From assembly GCF_020539505.1 (NCBI RefSeq), contig NZ_JACDXW010000001.1, forward strand, positions 62,001 through 126,000: a DNA stretch of 64,000 bases. The letters run 5' to 3'. The position numbers and the translations under genes were made by a program. A model generated the notes under the pieces. It worked only from the letters and a program-made list of their open reading frames with translations, ran no database searches and was not told the DNA's origin. Below, one piece after another: positions 38,411-47,481 of this stretch. Position 1 is the stretch's first letter; each line of letters opens with the position of its first letter. This DNA is from Mesopusillimonas faecipullorum (GTDB taxonomy: Bacteria > Pseudomonadota > Gammaproteobacteria > Burkholderiales > Burkholderiaceae_B).

Positions 38411-39607
38411 ATGTCCGAAACGAATACTACTTCCCGCCTTTCCCGTGACGCCCAACGTCTGGTTGAGCTTGCCCGTTCGTTGGCACTCTCTGGCAGCCAT
38501 CTCGAGGACAAGTATTGGCAGCTCCTTCTTGGCCAGCAGGTTCATAAAATGCTGCACGGCAAGAAAAACCCAGCGCTGGACTCGGCGCTGGACGTACTGC
38601 TCGCCAGTGAATCCGAAGCCTACGAAGCGCTGCTGGAACAGGCTGAAACCGAGTCCGAATCTACGCGCATAGACGAAGATGGCCACGCCTATGACGTGCT
38701 GTTGTTTTCCGCTCCTGTCATTGCCTGGACACGCTATCAGCTTCCCCAACAGTACGGCCTTAACAAGACCCAACTACAAGCGTTCAGCGACCTTCTGAAA
38801 ACCCATGTGTTGGCAGAGGGTGCCCAGTTTGCTCTGCTGCCCCAGCTGGCGGGTTTCGACCAGTTACCCACCAGCTTTCAAGGCACCTACGAACTGACGC
38901 TTCGATTGGGTCGAGCTGCTTTGCGAGGGCGTAGCGAACCTGCGTTGACCTCGCATAGCCCCTACGAGGGCTTACTGGCTGACGCCCGCTTTATCGTCGG
39001 CGCCATTGTGGTGCCCGCCGATGCCCCACTGTTTCGCTGGCAAAATATCGACAGCAGCCCCACGCGTGACGACTGCCTAAAAGCCTGGAAACTTGCGGCA
39101 GAGCCCTTGCTGGAAAAATTGTTCACGGGTTGTAGTATTCAATCCCTGCAACCCGACGCGTATTACGTCAACAACCGCGAAGCCGACCGCCGTATGCGGC
39201 CACTGGCTTTGCAAGCCGCCGTCTCATGGCTGCAGAACGTTGCCGGGCTTAGGGCCAATGGCTTGCGCGCCACTGTCGTTGCCTGCGGTCAGAATGTTCC
39301 CGAAGAATACCGCATAGGTTTTACCACTCAGCAAGGCAATCAAGTCATCTACGGTTGTGTCTGGCCTATCTTGGGTAAAGACGAAGCCTCTATCGACGAC
39401 AGTGATCACGATGAGCCCTATGTCACCACCGAGATCATCAAGCTGCTTAACGATTTAGGCATCACCGACGCACGCAGACTGCCGGGGCTGTTCCCACTAG
39501 ATGCTTGCGAAGATTGTGGCGCCCCCTATTTCCCAGACCCTCTGGGCGACATGCAGCACCCCGAACTGCCCGAAGAAATCGACGTTACCCCTATTCACCT
39601 GCACTAA
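38411..39607 (+). CDS. DUF2863 family protein
   Basis: 398 residues from the ATG at 38411, 28 bp after acnA. It matches in layout the DUF2863 family known from Burkholderiales: an N-terminal helical part (SRDAQRLVELARSLALSGSHLED), a middle alpha/beta part and a C-terminal half with a CEDCGAPYFPDPLGD segment, two Cys that could bind a metal. No signal peptide, no membrane helix. Function is unknown. Proximity to acnA on one side and earP-efp on the other may be chance. I recognise the family by its opening and C-terminal Cys block only. Confidence 0.75.
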   Translation: MSETNTTSRLSRDAQRLVELARSLALSGSHLEDKYWQLLLGQQVHKMLHGKKNPALDSALDVLLASESEAYEALLEQAETESESTRIDEDGHAYDVLLFSAPVIAWTRYQLPQQYGLNKTQLQAFSDLLKTHVLAEGAQFALLPQLAGFDQLPTSFQGTYELTLRLGRAALRGRSEPALTSHSPYEGLLADARFIVGAIVVPADAPLFRWQNIDSSPTRDDCLKAWKLAAEPLLEKLFTGCSIQSLQPDAYYVNNREADRRMRPLALQAAVSWLQNVAGLRANGLRATVVACGQNVPEEYRIGFTTQQGNQVIYGCVWPILGKDEASIDDSDHDEPYVTTEIIKLLNDLGITDARRLPGLFPLDACEDCGAPYFPDPLGDMQHPELPEEIDVTPIHLH

Positions 39608-39643
39608 CACACCAAGGCGCGGCCCACGCCGCGCCCTTTCCTC

Positions 39644-40780
39644 GTGGACGCCACGTCCTTGCCACACTCACGCCCACAAACAGGCTTCGACATCTTCTGT
39701 CGTGTCATTGACAACTACGGCGATATCGGCGTCTGTTGGCGCCTGGCCCGGCAACTGGCGCAACGCTCCAGCGACTTCAGGGTGCGCTTATGGGTAGATG
39801 ATCTGGCAAGCTTTGCCCGCATCGAACCCGCCATACAGGCCAACCCAACGACTGTGCAAAAGGCTCAAGGAGTAGAGGTATACAGTTGGGAGCAGTCCGA
39901 GCAGGCGAATTTGCTGCCTCTGGACGTCGTCATTGAAGCCTTTGCTTGCGAACTGCCGGTTGGCTACCGTAGCAAGCTTAAAGCCGAGCAGCAGCATTGG
40001 ATCAACCTTGAATATTTAAGCGCGGAAACCTGGGTGGAAGATTGTCATGGCTTGCCTTCCCCTCAAGCCAATGGCGTCGCCAAATATTTCTTTTTTCCGG
40101 GTTTTACGCCTCGTACCGGCGGACTGCTACGCGAACCCTCGTTGCTGGCGCAGCGTGACGCCTGGCGTAGCGACCCTAATGGCCGAACGGCCTTGCTGCA
40201 AGGTCTAGGGGTTCCTGCTGCATGGATTGCCGGCGTTCGGGATCAGGGTTGGCAACAGTGCTATGCATTTTGTTATCCCCATGCCCCTCTGCAAAGCATA
40301 GTCGATGCCTACCAGGCGCAAGCACGTCCCACCCTGATTCTGGCCGCCCCGGGCGCCCCTGCTACTCGGCAAGCAGGCAATCAAGTCGTGCGTTTCGATT
40401 GCCCTTATGTCGACCAGCAAGCCTTTGATCGCTTGCTGTGGAGCAGCGATCTGAATCTTATACGTGGCGAAGACTCTTTCGTCAGAGCCATCTGGGCAGC
40501 GCGGCCTTTCCTGTGGCATATCTACCCGCAACAAGAACAGATACACCTCGAAAAGCTGCATGCCTGGCTGGCCCTGCAGCCTTGTACACCCGAGGCAGCT
40601 GAACTGATGCTCAGCTGGAACAAAGGTGAGGCAAAGGCGGTCAATAGCCGGTTGCAAGCCTTGCTACAAGCACCCCAATGGCAAAACTGGCAAGCCAGCG
40701 CTACGCGGTTCAGTGAGGAACAAGCCGGTCAGCACGACCTGGTCATGCAATTGCTCCAACTCGTTCAGCGCTCACAATAA
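39644..40780 (+). CDS. earP: EF-P arginine rhamnosyltransferase EarP
   Basis: 378 residues from a GTG at 39644; a TTG at 39659 is the next choice and neither has a clear ribosome-binding site. The start FDIFCRVIDNYGDIGVCWRLARQL is the EarP signature, with the catalytic Asp in NYGDIGV, and the C-terminal part holds FDCPYVDQQAFDRLLWSSDLNLIRGEDS-type residues that bind dTDP-rhamnose. EarP attaches rhamnose to Arg32 of EF-P, activating it for polyproline translation. The efp gene lies 170 bp downstream and encodes an Arg at position 32, so substrate and enzyme match. Confidence 0.94.
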   Translation: MDATSLPHSRPQTGFDIFCRVIDNYGDIGVCWRLARQLAQRSSDFRVRLWVDDLASFARIEPAIQANPTTVQKAQGVEVYSWEQSEQANLLPLDVVIEAFACELPVGYRSKLKAEQQHWINLEYLSAETWVEDCHGLPSPQANGVAKYFFFPGFTPRTGGLLREPSLLAQRDAWRSDPNGRTALLQGLGVPAAWIAGVRDQGWQQCYAFCYPHAPLQSIVDAYQAQARPTLILAAPGAPATRQAGNQVVRFDCPYVDQQAFDRLLWSSDLNLIRGEDSFVRAIWAARPFLWHIYPQQEQIHLEKLHAWLALQPCTPEAAELMLSWNKGEAKAVNSRLQALLQAPQWQNWQASATRFSEEQAGQHDLVMQLLQLVQRSQ

Positions 40781-40949
40781 GCCCAAGGCCTGTACGCCGA
40801 CCCTGCCCAGATAGCTATCGGGCCACGCCAGCTTATATTTCAAACGCGAAAAAATCCCGAAAAGGTTAGAATAGGGAGTTTTGTTAATTGTGCTCCGGGC
40901 TCATCTTCTGGTCTGCTGGAGCCGCCGAAAACCTCCGGAGTCGTCATAG

Positions 40950-41507
40950 ATGAAAACCGCACAAGAACTGCGCGTAGGTAACGTTGTCATGGTTGGCAGC
41001 GACCCGCTCGTCGTGCAAAAAGCCGAATACAACAAATCCGGCCGTAACTCTGCCGTTGTCAAACTGAAATTCAAGAACCTGCTGACTGGCTCGGGCAGCG
41101 AATCCGTTTACAAGGCCGACGAAAAATTCGATATCGTCGTGCTCGAAAAACGCGAATGCACCTACTCGTATTTCGGCGACCCCATGTACGTTTTCATGGA
41201 CGAAGAATACAACCAGTACGAAGTCGAAGCCGACAGCATGGGCGATGCTCTGGACTACCTCGAAGAGAACATGTCTGTTGAAGTCGTGTTTTACGAAGGT
41301 CGCGCCATCTCGGTAGAATTGCCCACTATTATCGTCCGCGAAATCACTTACACCGAGCCAGCCGTTAAAGGCGACACCTCGGGTAAAGTGCTCAAGCCAG
41401 CCAAAATCAGCACCGGCAAGGAAATCGCTGTGCCGCTGTTCTGCAACCTGGGCGATAAAATCGAGATCGATACCCGCACCGGCGAATACCGCAGCCGCGT
41501 CATGTAA
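40950..41507 (+). CDS. efp: Translation elongation factor P (Arg32 type)
   Basis: 185 residues, three beta-barrel domains. Domain I carries the modification loop [10 protein letters not shown], with Arg exactly at position 32, which marks the rhamnosylated class and fits EarP encoded upstream; the Lys-type partners EpmA/B are not needed. The C-terminal [13 protein letters not shown] is the efp signature. It rescues ribosomes stalled at consecutive prolines. The 170-bp gap from earP contains AT-rich sequence and a TAGAAT about 80 bp before the ATG, so it probably has its own promoter. Confidence 0.97.
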   Translation: MKTAQELRVGNVVMVGSDPLVVQKAEYNKSGRNSAVVKLKFKNLLTGSGSESVYKADEKFDIVVLEKRECTYSYFGDPMYVFMDEEYNQYEVEADSMGDALDYLEENMSVEVVFYEGRAISVELPTIIVREITYTEPAVKGDTSGKVLKPAKISTGKEIAVPLFCNLGDKIEIDTRTGEYRSRVM

Positions 41508-41525
41508 TATCAGCAGGGCTGCTTA

Positions 41526-41565
41526 AATAAAGGCCACTTTCGCATATGCGGCAGTGGCCTTTATT
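41526..41565. terminator. Hairpin between convergent efp and DUF1178 genes
   Basis: AATAAAGGCCACT (41526-41538) pairs perfectly with AGTGGCCTTTATT (41553-41565), 13 bp; the loop holds another self-complementary 10-mer, CGCATATGCG. The A/T ends of the stem give weak T runs both ways, so it can act as a two-way terminator. Its right arm includes the stop codon of the DUF1178 gene. Confidence 0.75.
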
Positions 41566-42037
41566 GCAAGCGGTCGTCGTCCAGAAAATCCGGTACGGGC
41601 ACGACCGCAATACCCTCTTCCAAAAGTTCAGCACGCTCTTCGCGCGTGGCAGTGCCACGAATAGCGCGTTGCTCGATCTCGCCCTCGTGCATACGACGAG
41701 CCTCTTGAGCAAAGCGGTCACCCACGTTGTCAGTATTGCGCAACATGTGGCGCATGAACTGCAAGACTTGTGCCTGCATCTGAGCCGGTGTTGGTGTTGG
41801 CGCCCCCTCGCCGGACTGCGCTTCTGATGCAGCTTGGCTTGAGGAAGCAGCAGGTTCACGCCCCTTACCCATGTTCAAACGCGGCGCCGAAAGCATCTTG
41901 CTGACCTGCTTGCTTTCGCAAAACGGGCAAGACAACAGGCCGCCGTCACGTTGGGTTTCGTAAGCCTCGGTAGACGCAAACCAGCCCTCGAACACGTGGC
42001 CCGATTCACATTGAAGATCAAAAACTTTGAGAGACAT
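41561..42037 (-). CDS. DUF1178 family protein
   Basis: 158 residues. The N-terminus, KVFDLQCESGHVFEGWFAS, with LSCPFCESKQVSKMLSAP, gives a two-plus-two Cys set (Cys-x-x-His-like and CPFC) typical of DUF1178 and probably binding zinc. The middle is a low-complexity Ala/Ser/Pro linker, and the C-terminal part (NVGDRFAQEARRMHEGE, IRGTATREERAELLEEGI) is the conserved DUF1178 tail. Function is unknown. It converges with efp and ends inside the shared hairpin. Confidence 0.85.
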   Translation of the reverse strand: MSLKVFDLQCESGHVFEGWFASTEAYETQRDGGLLSCPFCESKQVSKMLSAPRLNMGKGREPAASSSQAASEAQSGEGAPTPTPAQMQAQVLQFMRHMLRNTDNVGDRFAQEARRMHEGEIEQRAIRGTATREERAELLEEGIAVVPVPDFLDDDRLQ

Positions 42038-42120
42038 GTCTCTATGATGGGGACTGCGCCCTTAAATTGCAAGGCGTCTGGGCGGGTGCATGGCACCCAC
42101 CCGCAACGCCAAGCAGGGGC

Positions 42121-43491
<1,371 letters not shown>

Positions 43492-43570
43492 TTACACCGT
43501 AGCCCCATGGGAAAGCGCGCCGCACGCTGCTAGCGAGGGATTTGAACAGACTGAAGATGACATCAAGGCG

Positions 43571-44206
43571 TCAAGTTTCGCTGACTTCAGCCCAGGCTTG
43601 TGGCGTGTCGATATCCCAGAGTACTCCCGATGTAGACACGGGCACTTCACAAACGCGCCCTTCTTCGTGCAGTGCAGCCAGCAATATGCGAGCGCCCACA
43701 TCGCCCTGCATCTGTCGCAAAGCATGCACCTGAGCAGGCGCCCACCAGACAGGATTACCCAGCTGGCCCTCGTAGCTAGGCCGACAAACCGCCGCTCCCC
43801 TTGAGCCGGCGCGTATCAAGGCTTGCATGACCTGAGCCGTCACCCCCGGCATATCGCCCAAACAGACCAAAGCCGCATGCCCCGCCGGCACCTCGTGAGC
43901 GCCCGCGCTAAGCGAAGCGCCCATACCCTCGGCATAACGAGGGTTATGAATGAAATGTACCGGCAGGTCTTGCAGTTCGGCCCTGACCGATGCTGCATCG
44001 TGCCCCAGCACCACCACAACCTGGTCGCACGCTTGCAAAGCTTGCTGCACCACGGTGCGCACCATGGCTTGCCCCTGCACAGCCATGAGCAACTTGTTCT
44101 GCCCCGGCATGCGCCGCCCCATTCCCGCCGCCAACACAATGGCGGTAACCGGCATCGTAAACGTCTGTTCAGGCAAGCCTGCCGGGTTCATGGGCTTGGT
44201 ACTCAA
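43571..44206 (-). CDS. MocA/MobA-like NTP transferase
   Basis: About 211 residues. TAIVLAAGMGRRMPGQNKLL is the nucleotide-binding start of the MobA/MocA group, and VCLGDMPGVTAQVM holds the metal-binding Asp of the GDMP motif; the end VLWDIDTPQAW (DIDTPED-like) is also typical. These enzymes add CMP or GMP to molybdopterin, though some have other roles and no molybdenum enzyme is seen nearby. The start is uncertain: a TTG at 44206 has AAGGA 7 nt upstream, while ATGs at 44191 and 44155 have no visible ribosome-binding site. The cupin gene ends 10 bp upstream. Confidence 0.8.
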   Translation of the reverse strand: MSTKPMNPAGLPEQTFTMPVTAIVLAAGMGRRMPGQNKLLMAVQGQAMVRTVVQQALQACDQVVVVLGHDAASVRAELQDLPVHFIHNPRYAEGMGASLSAGAHEVPAGHAALVCLGDMPGVTAQVMQALIRAGSRGAAVCRPSYEGQLGNPVWWAPAQVHALRQMQGDVGARILLAALHEEGRVCEVPVSTSGVLWDIDTPQAWAEVSET

Positions 44207-44216
44207 TATATTTCCT

Positions 44217-44660
44217 TCATGGCTTTTCAAGCTCGGTCAGTGGCTGCCCCACACTACCCGCGTAGAACACCACCAGCTTCACCGTATCTTGCCCCATATT
44301 GCGCCCATTGTGCGCCGTGCCGACTACCTCGACCAGTACATCACCCGCCCTCAAGCGCTTGACCGCACCACTTTTGAGCGCGACTTCGAGTTCGCCTTGC
44401 AACACATAGGCAAAGGAAGGAACGGAATGATGATGCCACCCGGTGACTGCACCCGGTGCGATGTCGATACGCATGGCCGTTACCTCTGCTTGGCCTTGCG
44501 GGTAGACCAAGGTGCTACCGTCCCAACTGCTTTGCGTCTGTGCCAAAGGCGTGACCGTCACCCCCGGCGAGGGTTCCAAAGCCCAAGCCGCTGGAACCAC
44601 CACAAAACCTATCAGCCCGGCGCACCAATGCCCAAGCCCCCTTCTTGCTAGCTTTCTCAT
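44217..44660 (-). CDS. Exported cupin-domain protein
   Basis: 147 residues. A signal peptide (RKLARRGLGHWCAGLIGFVVV, cleavage near AWA) precedes a single cupin barrel: PGAVTGWHHHSVPSFAYVLQGELEV contains the His-rich motif 1 and the Glu, and GDVLVEVVGTAHNGRN the motif 2 His, so a metal site is likely. It should be periplasmic. Its function is unknown; small periplasmic cupins of this kind occur beside detoxification or cofactor genes. The MocA-like gene follows 10 bp after it and may be coupled. Confidence 0.78.
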   Translation of the reverse strand: MRKLARRGLGHWCAGLIGFVVVPAAWALEPSPGVTVTPLAQTQSSWDGSTLVYPQGQAEVTAMRIDIAPGAVTGWHHHSVPSFAYVLQGELEVALKSGAVKRLRAGDVLVEVVGTAHNGRNMGQDTVKLVVFYAGSVGQPLTELEKP

Positions 44661-44889
44661 ATTTGCCCCTATGCCATGACCTTGTGGAAAAGACGCCCCT
44701 CGCTACACGCCAAGCTAGCGTAGCGATCGACTGATTTGGGGTCAATGCCCTGTTTAGGGTTGAAAGTGCTTTGGCGTCGGCTTTCGCAAAAAGCCGTCAA
44801 CTGGTAGACTTACGGCCTGTTTTGCGGATACTGGGCAGCAACGGACACGCTCAGTTAGCGGTCGCCTGCGGGCCTTGCAGAACAAAAGT
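44661..44889. other. 229-bp gap before the tRNA genes, no gene seen
   Basis: Contains the leader of the cupin gene (minus) and whatever promotes the tRNA pair (plus). A hairpin GGCTTT-N5-AAAGCC lies near 44777-44793. I find no coding frame and no clear tRNA promoter. Confidence 0.4.
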
Positions 44890-45183
44890 GTCTCCGTAGT
44901 TAAATGGATATAACTTTCCCCTCCTAAAAAATTGGGCACCCGGGCGCGAAAGCCCCGATGTGAATGCGCTTAAATTCGGTGAAACCCCTGCCCCTGAGGC
45001 GAGGCAATACCGAGCGAATCCCGCCTTATATGGCGAGCACGTGTAGAGACTCGACAGGCGCGACCTGCTGTCGCTTAAGCGACATGGTCAAGATAGAGTC
45101 CAGACCACAAACCCTGTGGGGGCGGCGAAAGCCGTAGTGGTAAGAAGGGAAGATTGCAGGTTCGATTCCTGCCGGAGACGCCA
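44890..45183 (+). tRNA. tRNA-Arg(CCU), interrupted by a group I intron
   Basis: Two exons: 44890-44925 (36 nt) and 45145-45183 (39 nt with an encoded CCA). Spliced together they form a full cloverleaf: acceptor GTCTCCG with CGGAGAC, D-stem GTTA with TAAC, anticodon stem TTCCC with GGGAA around the loop CTCCTAA, and T-arm GCAGG-TTCGATT-CCTGC. The anticodon is CCT, reading AGG arginine codons. The intron lies between U36 and A37, directly after the anticodon. In the raw sequence the halves are too far apart for a simple tRNA search, so this gene could be missed; AGG reading would then seem absent. tRNA-Ala(CGC) follows 28 bp later. Confidence 0.93.
44926..45144 (+). ncRNA. Group I (IC3-like) self-splicing intron in tRNA-Arg(CCU)
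   Basis: 219 nt without an open frame. The internal guide GGG at 44934-44936 can pair with the anticodon CCU, the last pair being the required U-G wobble; this mirrors the 3-bp guide of the Azoarcus tRNA-Ile intron. Core elements: P2 GGGC/GCCC (44942-44955), P3 near 44965-44971 with 45056-45062, AAATTCGGTGAAACC at 44972-44986 with P4 TCGGT pairing to ACCGA (45009-45013), P6 CGCC/GGCG (45022-45035), GTGTAGAGACTCGAC at 45041-45055 with P7 GACTC pairing to GAGTC (45096-45100), P8 GTCGC/GCGAC (45070-45083) and P9 CGGC-GAAA-GCCG (45123-45134). The last nucleotide, 45144, is G as expected. Self-splicing is inferred. Confidence 0.92.
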
Positions 45184-45211
45184 CACCGCTGATATAATTT
45201 TTCCGTCTTTT

Positions 45212-45287
<76 letters not shown>

Positions 45288-45389
45288 TATATTCCAGTCA
45301 AAACAAGGCACTACGTTTAGTGATGTAGCGCCTATCTTCTTCCTGTCGGCGTGCGCTTGCCGTGCCCCGACCAGCTTCACGATTCTGCG

Positions 45390-45429
45390 GGGTTGCTAGC
45401 CAGCTTGCGGCAGGGCTGGCTAGCAACCC
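45390..45429. repeat. Perfect 15-bp inverted repeat downstream of the tRNA genes
   Basis: GGGTTGCTAGCCAGC (45390-45404) is the exact reverse complement of 45415-45429, with a 10-nt loop. No T run follows. It may be a terminator of the tRNA transcript that needs no U tract, or the remnant of an element end. A weaker hairpin, GGC-A-CTAC with GTAG-C-GCC, lies at 45308-45333. Confidence 0.6.
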
Positions 45430-45979
45430 TTGGAAAATCAACTAGGAAATGGGCATACTCGCAGTACAGCAAAGCACCCCTTTGATTAATCATTAAAAAT
45501 GGGGGATTACCAGCCTAAGCCACTCAAAACATAGGCATTAAATTAGTGGATTTCCGCGACCCGGAAGGAAATTGGTACCACTTGGTTCAGTCACCCGCAG
45601 ATTGAAACTGAACACCATGAAATTAAAAAGACGTTTTGAGAAAAACACCGGTCATATAAAAATACCATTCAAAGTCCCATCATCGAAACTTCACTTGATC
45701 TTGCTTGTGATTGCCTGATACTCTCAAGTCTTTCATCAGATTGAACATTTTTTGATATCAAATTTTTGTGCAAATGACCTTTTTCTGGTCAGATCACCAG
45801 ATCGCGATATCAAAAAGCGCTTTTATACCCCCTTAAATGCTGAAATCGTCTACTCGCCTGAATTCCGGCTAGCAGCGGTGGCTTTCCGAAGTCGACGATT
45901 CACGGGACTGTTCAGGAATTACGACTCGATGGTGAATATCGTAAGCCTTGTGTTGCCTTGTTATTAAAAAGGAATTTTT
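45430..45979. other. 550-bp AT-rich spacer before gadB with a dyad and a possible gene remnant
   Basis: Clearly richer in A and T than its surroundings and without a believable gene. 45519-45605 reads as about 28 residues ending in VDFRDPEGNWYHLVQSPAD, which resembles the end of a glyoxalase/VOC-fold protein, with stop codons on both sides. A symmetrical dyad lies at 45749-45816. The gadB ribosome-binding site (AAGGA) is at the right end. Confidence 0.5.
45749..45816. promoter_or_regulatory. Nested dyad upstream of gadB
   Basis: TTTTTGATATC (45749-45759) pairs with GATATCAAAAA (45806-45816), and between them CTGGT (45785-45789) pairs with ACCAG (45796-45800). The outer arms are 57 bp apart centre to centre. 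Position, about 165-230 bp before gadB, fits a regulator site, possibly for the LysR-type protein encoded beyond gadC. This link is a guess. Confidence 0.45.
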
Positions 45980-47377
45980 ATGCCGCTACATGCCAAAGAC
46001 GACATACGCAACGATCTGCTCGATGACATCTATGCTGCTACTGATCTCTCAGTAGCCATACCCAAGTACAAAATCCCGGACCAAGAACGCGAACCTCGGC
46101 ACGCTTACCAAGCGGTCCACGATGAGCTGATGCTGGATGGCAATTCTCGTCAGAACCTAGCCACGTTCTGCCAGACTTGGGTCGACGAGGAAATACACAA
46201 GCTGATGGACGAATCGATCGACAAAAACATGATCGATAAGGACGAGTATCCGCAAACCGCCGAAATCGAAGCACGCTGCGTACACATGCTGGCCGATCTT
46301 TGGAACTCGCCAGATGCCGCCAATACCATGGGGTGCTCGACCACAGGTTCTTCCGAAGCGGCCATGCTGGGCGGTCTCGCGCTGAAATGGGCTTGGCGTA
46401 AAAAGCGGAAAGCAGCTGGGCTCTCAACCGACAAGCCGAACCTTATTTGTGGCCCGGTACAGATTTGCTGGCACAAATTCGCCCGCTACTTCGATGTCGA
46501 GTTGCGCGAAATTCCAATGGAGAACGGGCGGCTTATCATGAGCCCCGAAGAGGTATTGAAGCGCGTCGATGAAAACACGATTGGCGTAGTGCCAACGTTG
46601 GGGGTGACCTTCACTTGCGAGTATGAACCGGTCAAGGCAGTGCACGACGCACTAGATAAATTGCAGAAAGACACCGGTCTGGACATTCCCATTCACGTTG
46701 ACGGGGCGAGCGGCGGTTTTCTGGCTCCCTTTTGCGCACCTGATCTCGAGTGGGATTTCCGCCTGCCACGCGTCGTATCGATCAACACATCCGGCCATAA
46801 ATTTGGGCTTGCGCCGTTGGGAGTGGGTTGGGTCATTTGGCGCGATGCCGCGCATCTGCCTGAAGAATTGATCTTCAACGTGAACTACCTGGGTGGCAAT
46901 ATGCCGACCTTCGCGCTGAACTTCTCGCGCCCTGGTGGTCAGATCGTGGCGCAATACTATAACTTTCTGCGCTTGGGCAAAGAGGGTTACCGTCGTATCC
47001 AGAGCGCGTGCTATGACACTGCCGCCTACCTTGCAACCGAGATCGCCAAGCTGGGTCCATTCGAGATCTTGTTCGACGGCAATGCCAGCAAAGGGATCCC
47101 AGCGATGTGCTGGAAAATCAAGGACGGCGTGAATCCTGGTTTCAGTCTTTATGACTTGGCCGATCGGCTGCGCTCGCGCGGCTGGCAAGTTCCTGCCTAC
47201 TCGATGCCGGCCAACCGCGAAGACTTGGTGGTTCAGCGCATCCTGGTACGCCATGGTGTCACCCGTGACCTGGCGTCCTTGCTACTCGACGACTTCCGCC
47301 GCTGCATAGATTATTTCGCTGCTCGCCCGGCCTCAGTGCCGCTTGATCAGGAAGAGGCCGGAGGCTTTCATCATTAA
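45980..47377 (+). CDS. gadB: Glutamate decarboxylase
   Basis: 465 residues, as long as the E. coli GadA/GadB (466). [19 protein letters not shown], the [11 protein letters not shown] cofactor loop, [23 protein letters not shown], the aspartate in [13 protein letters not shown] and the PLP lysine near 274 in [13 protein letters not shown] are all conserved. The C-terminus ends in His-His, like the pH-dependent lid of GadB. It converts glutamate to GABA with uptake of a proton. A good ribosome-binding site (AAGGA) precedes the ATG. gadC follows 104 bp later, across a hairpin; together they make an acid-resistance system. Confidence 0.96.
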   Translation: MPLHAKDDIRNDLLDDIYAATDLSVAIPKYKIPDQEREPRHAYQAVHDELMLDGNSRQNLATFCQTWVDEEIHKLMDESIDKNMIDKDEYPQTAEIEARCVHMLADLWNSPDAANTMGCSTTGSSEAAMLGGLALKWAWRKKRKAAGLSTDKPNLICGPVQICWHKFARYFDVELREIPMENGRLIMSPEEVLKRVDENTIGVVPTLGVTFTCEYEPVKAVHDALDKLQKDTGLDIPIHVDGASGGFLAPFCAPDLEWDFRLPRVVSINTSGHKFGLAPLGVGWVIWRDAAHLPEELIFNVNYLGGNMPTFALNFSRPGGQIVAQYYNFLRLGKEGYRRIQSACYDTAAYLATEIAKLGPFEILFDGNASKGIPAMCWKIKDGVNPGFSLYDLADRLRSRGWQVPAYSMPANREDLVVQRILVRHGVTRDLASLLLDDFRRCIDYFAARPASVPLDQEEAGGFHH

Positions 47378-47407
47378 GAGACGCTCCCGTCTACTTCTTC
47401 ATTAATC

Positions 47408-47447
47408 GCTATACGGGTCAGGTAGATATCCACCTGACCCGTATAGC
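47408..47447 (+). repeat. Perfect 16-bp hairpin between gadB and gadC
   Basis: GCTATACGGGTCAGGT (47408-47423) pairs exactly with 47432-47447 over an 8-nt loop. No T run follows, so it is probably not a simple terminator; it may set the gadB to gadC mRNA ratio by attenuation or by protecting the gadB 3' end. Confidence 0.7.
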
Positions 47448-47481
47448 GCCTTGCAGCCATGAGTGGGTAAGGGAAAAGACC

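Noticed and set aside
44890-44940. Reading the 5' half of tRNA-Arg as a decayed tRNA fragment left by an island insertion
   Set aside because: The matching 3' half lies 219 nt downstream, all stems pair exactly, and the sequence between has a group I intron core.
45752-45967. A 71-codon plus-strand frame before gadB
   Set aside because: It lies in AT-rich spacer with the dyad, has no ribosome-binding site and no resemblance to a known protein.
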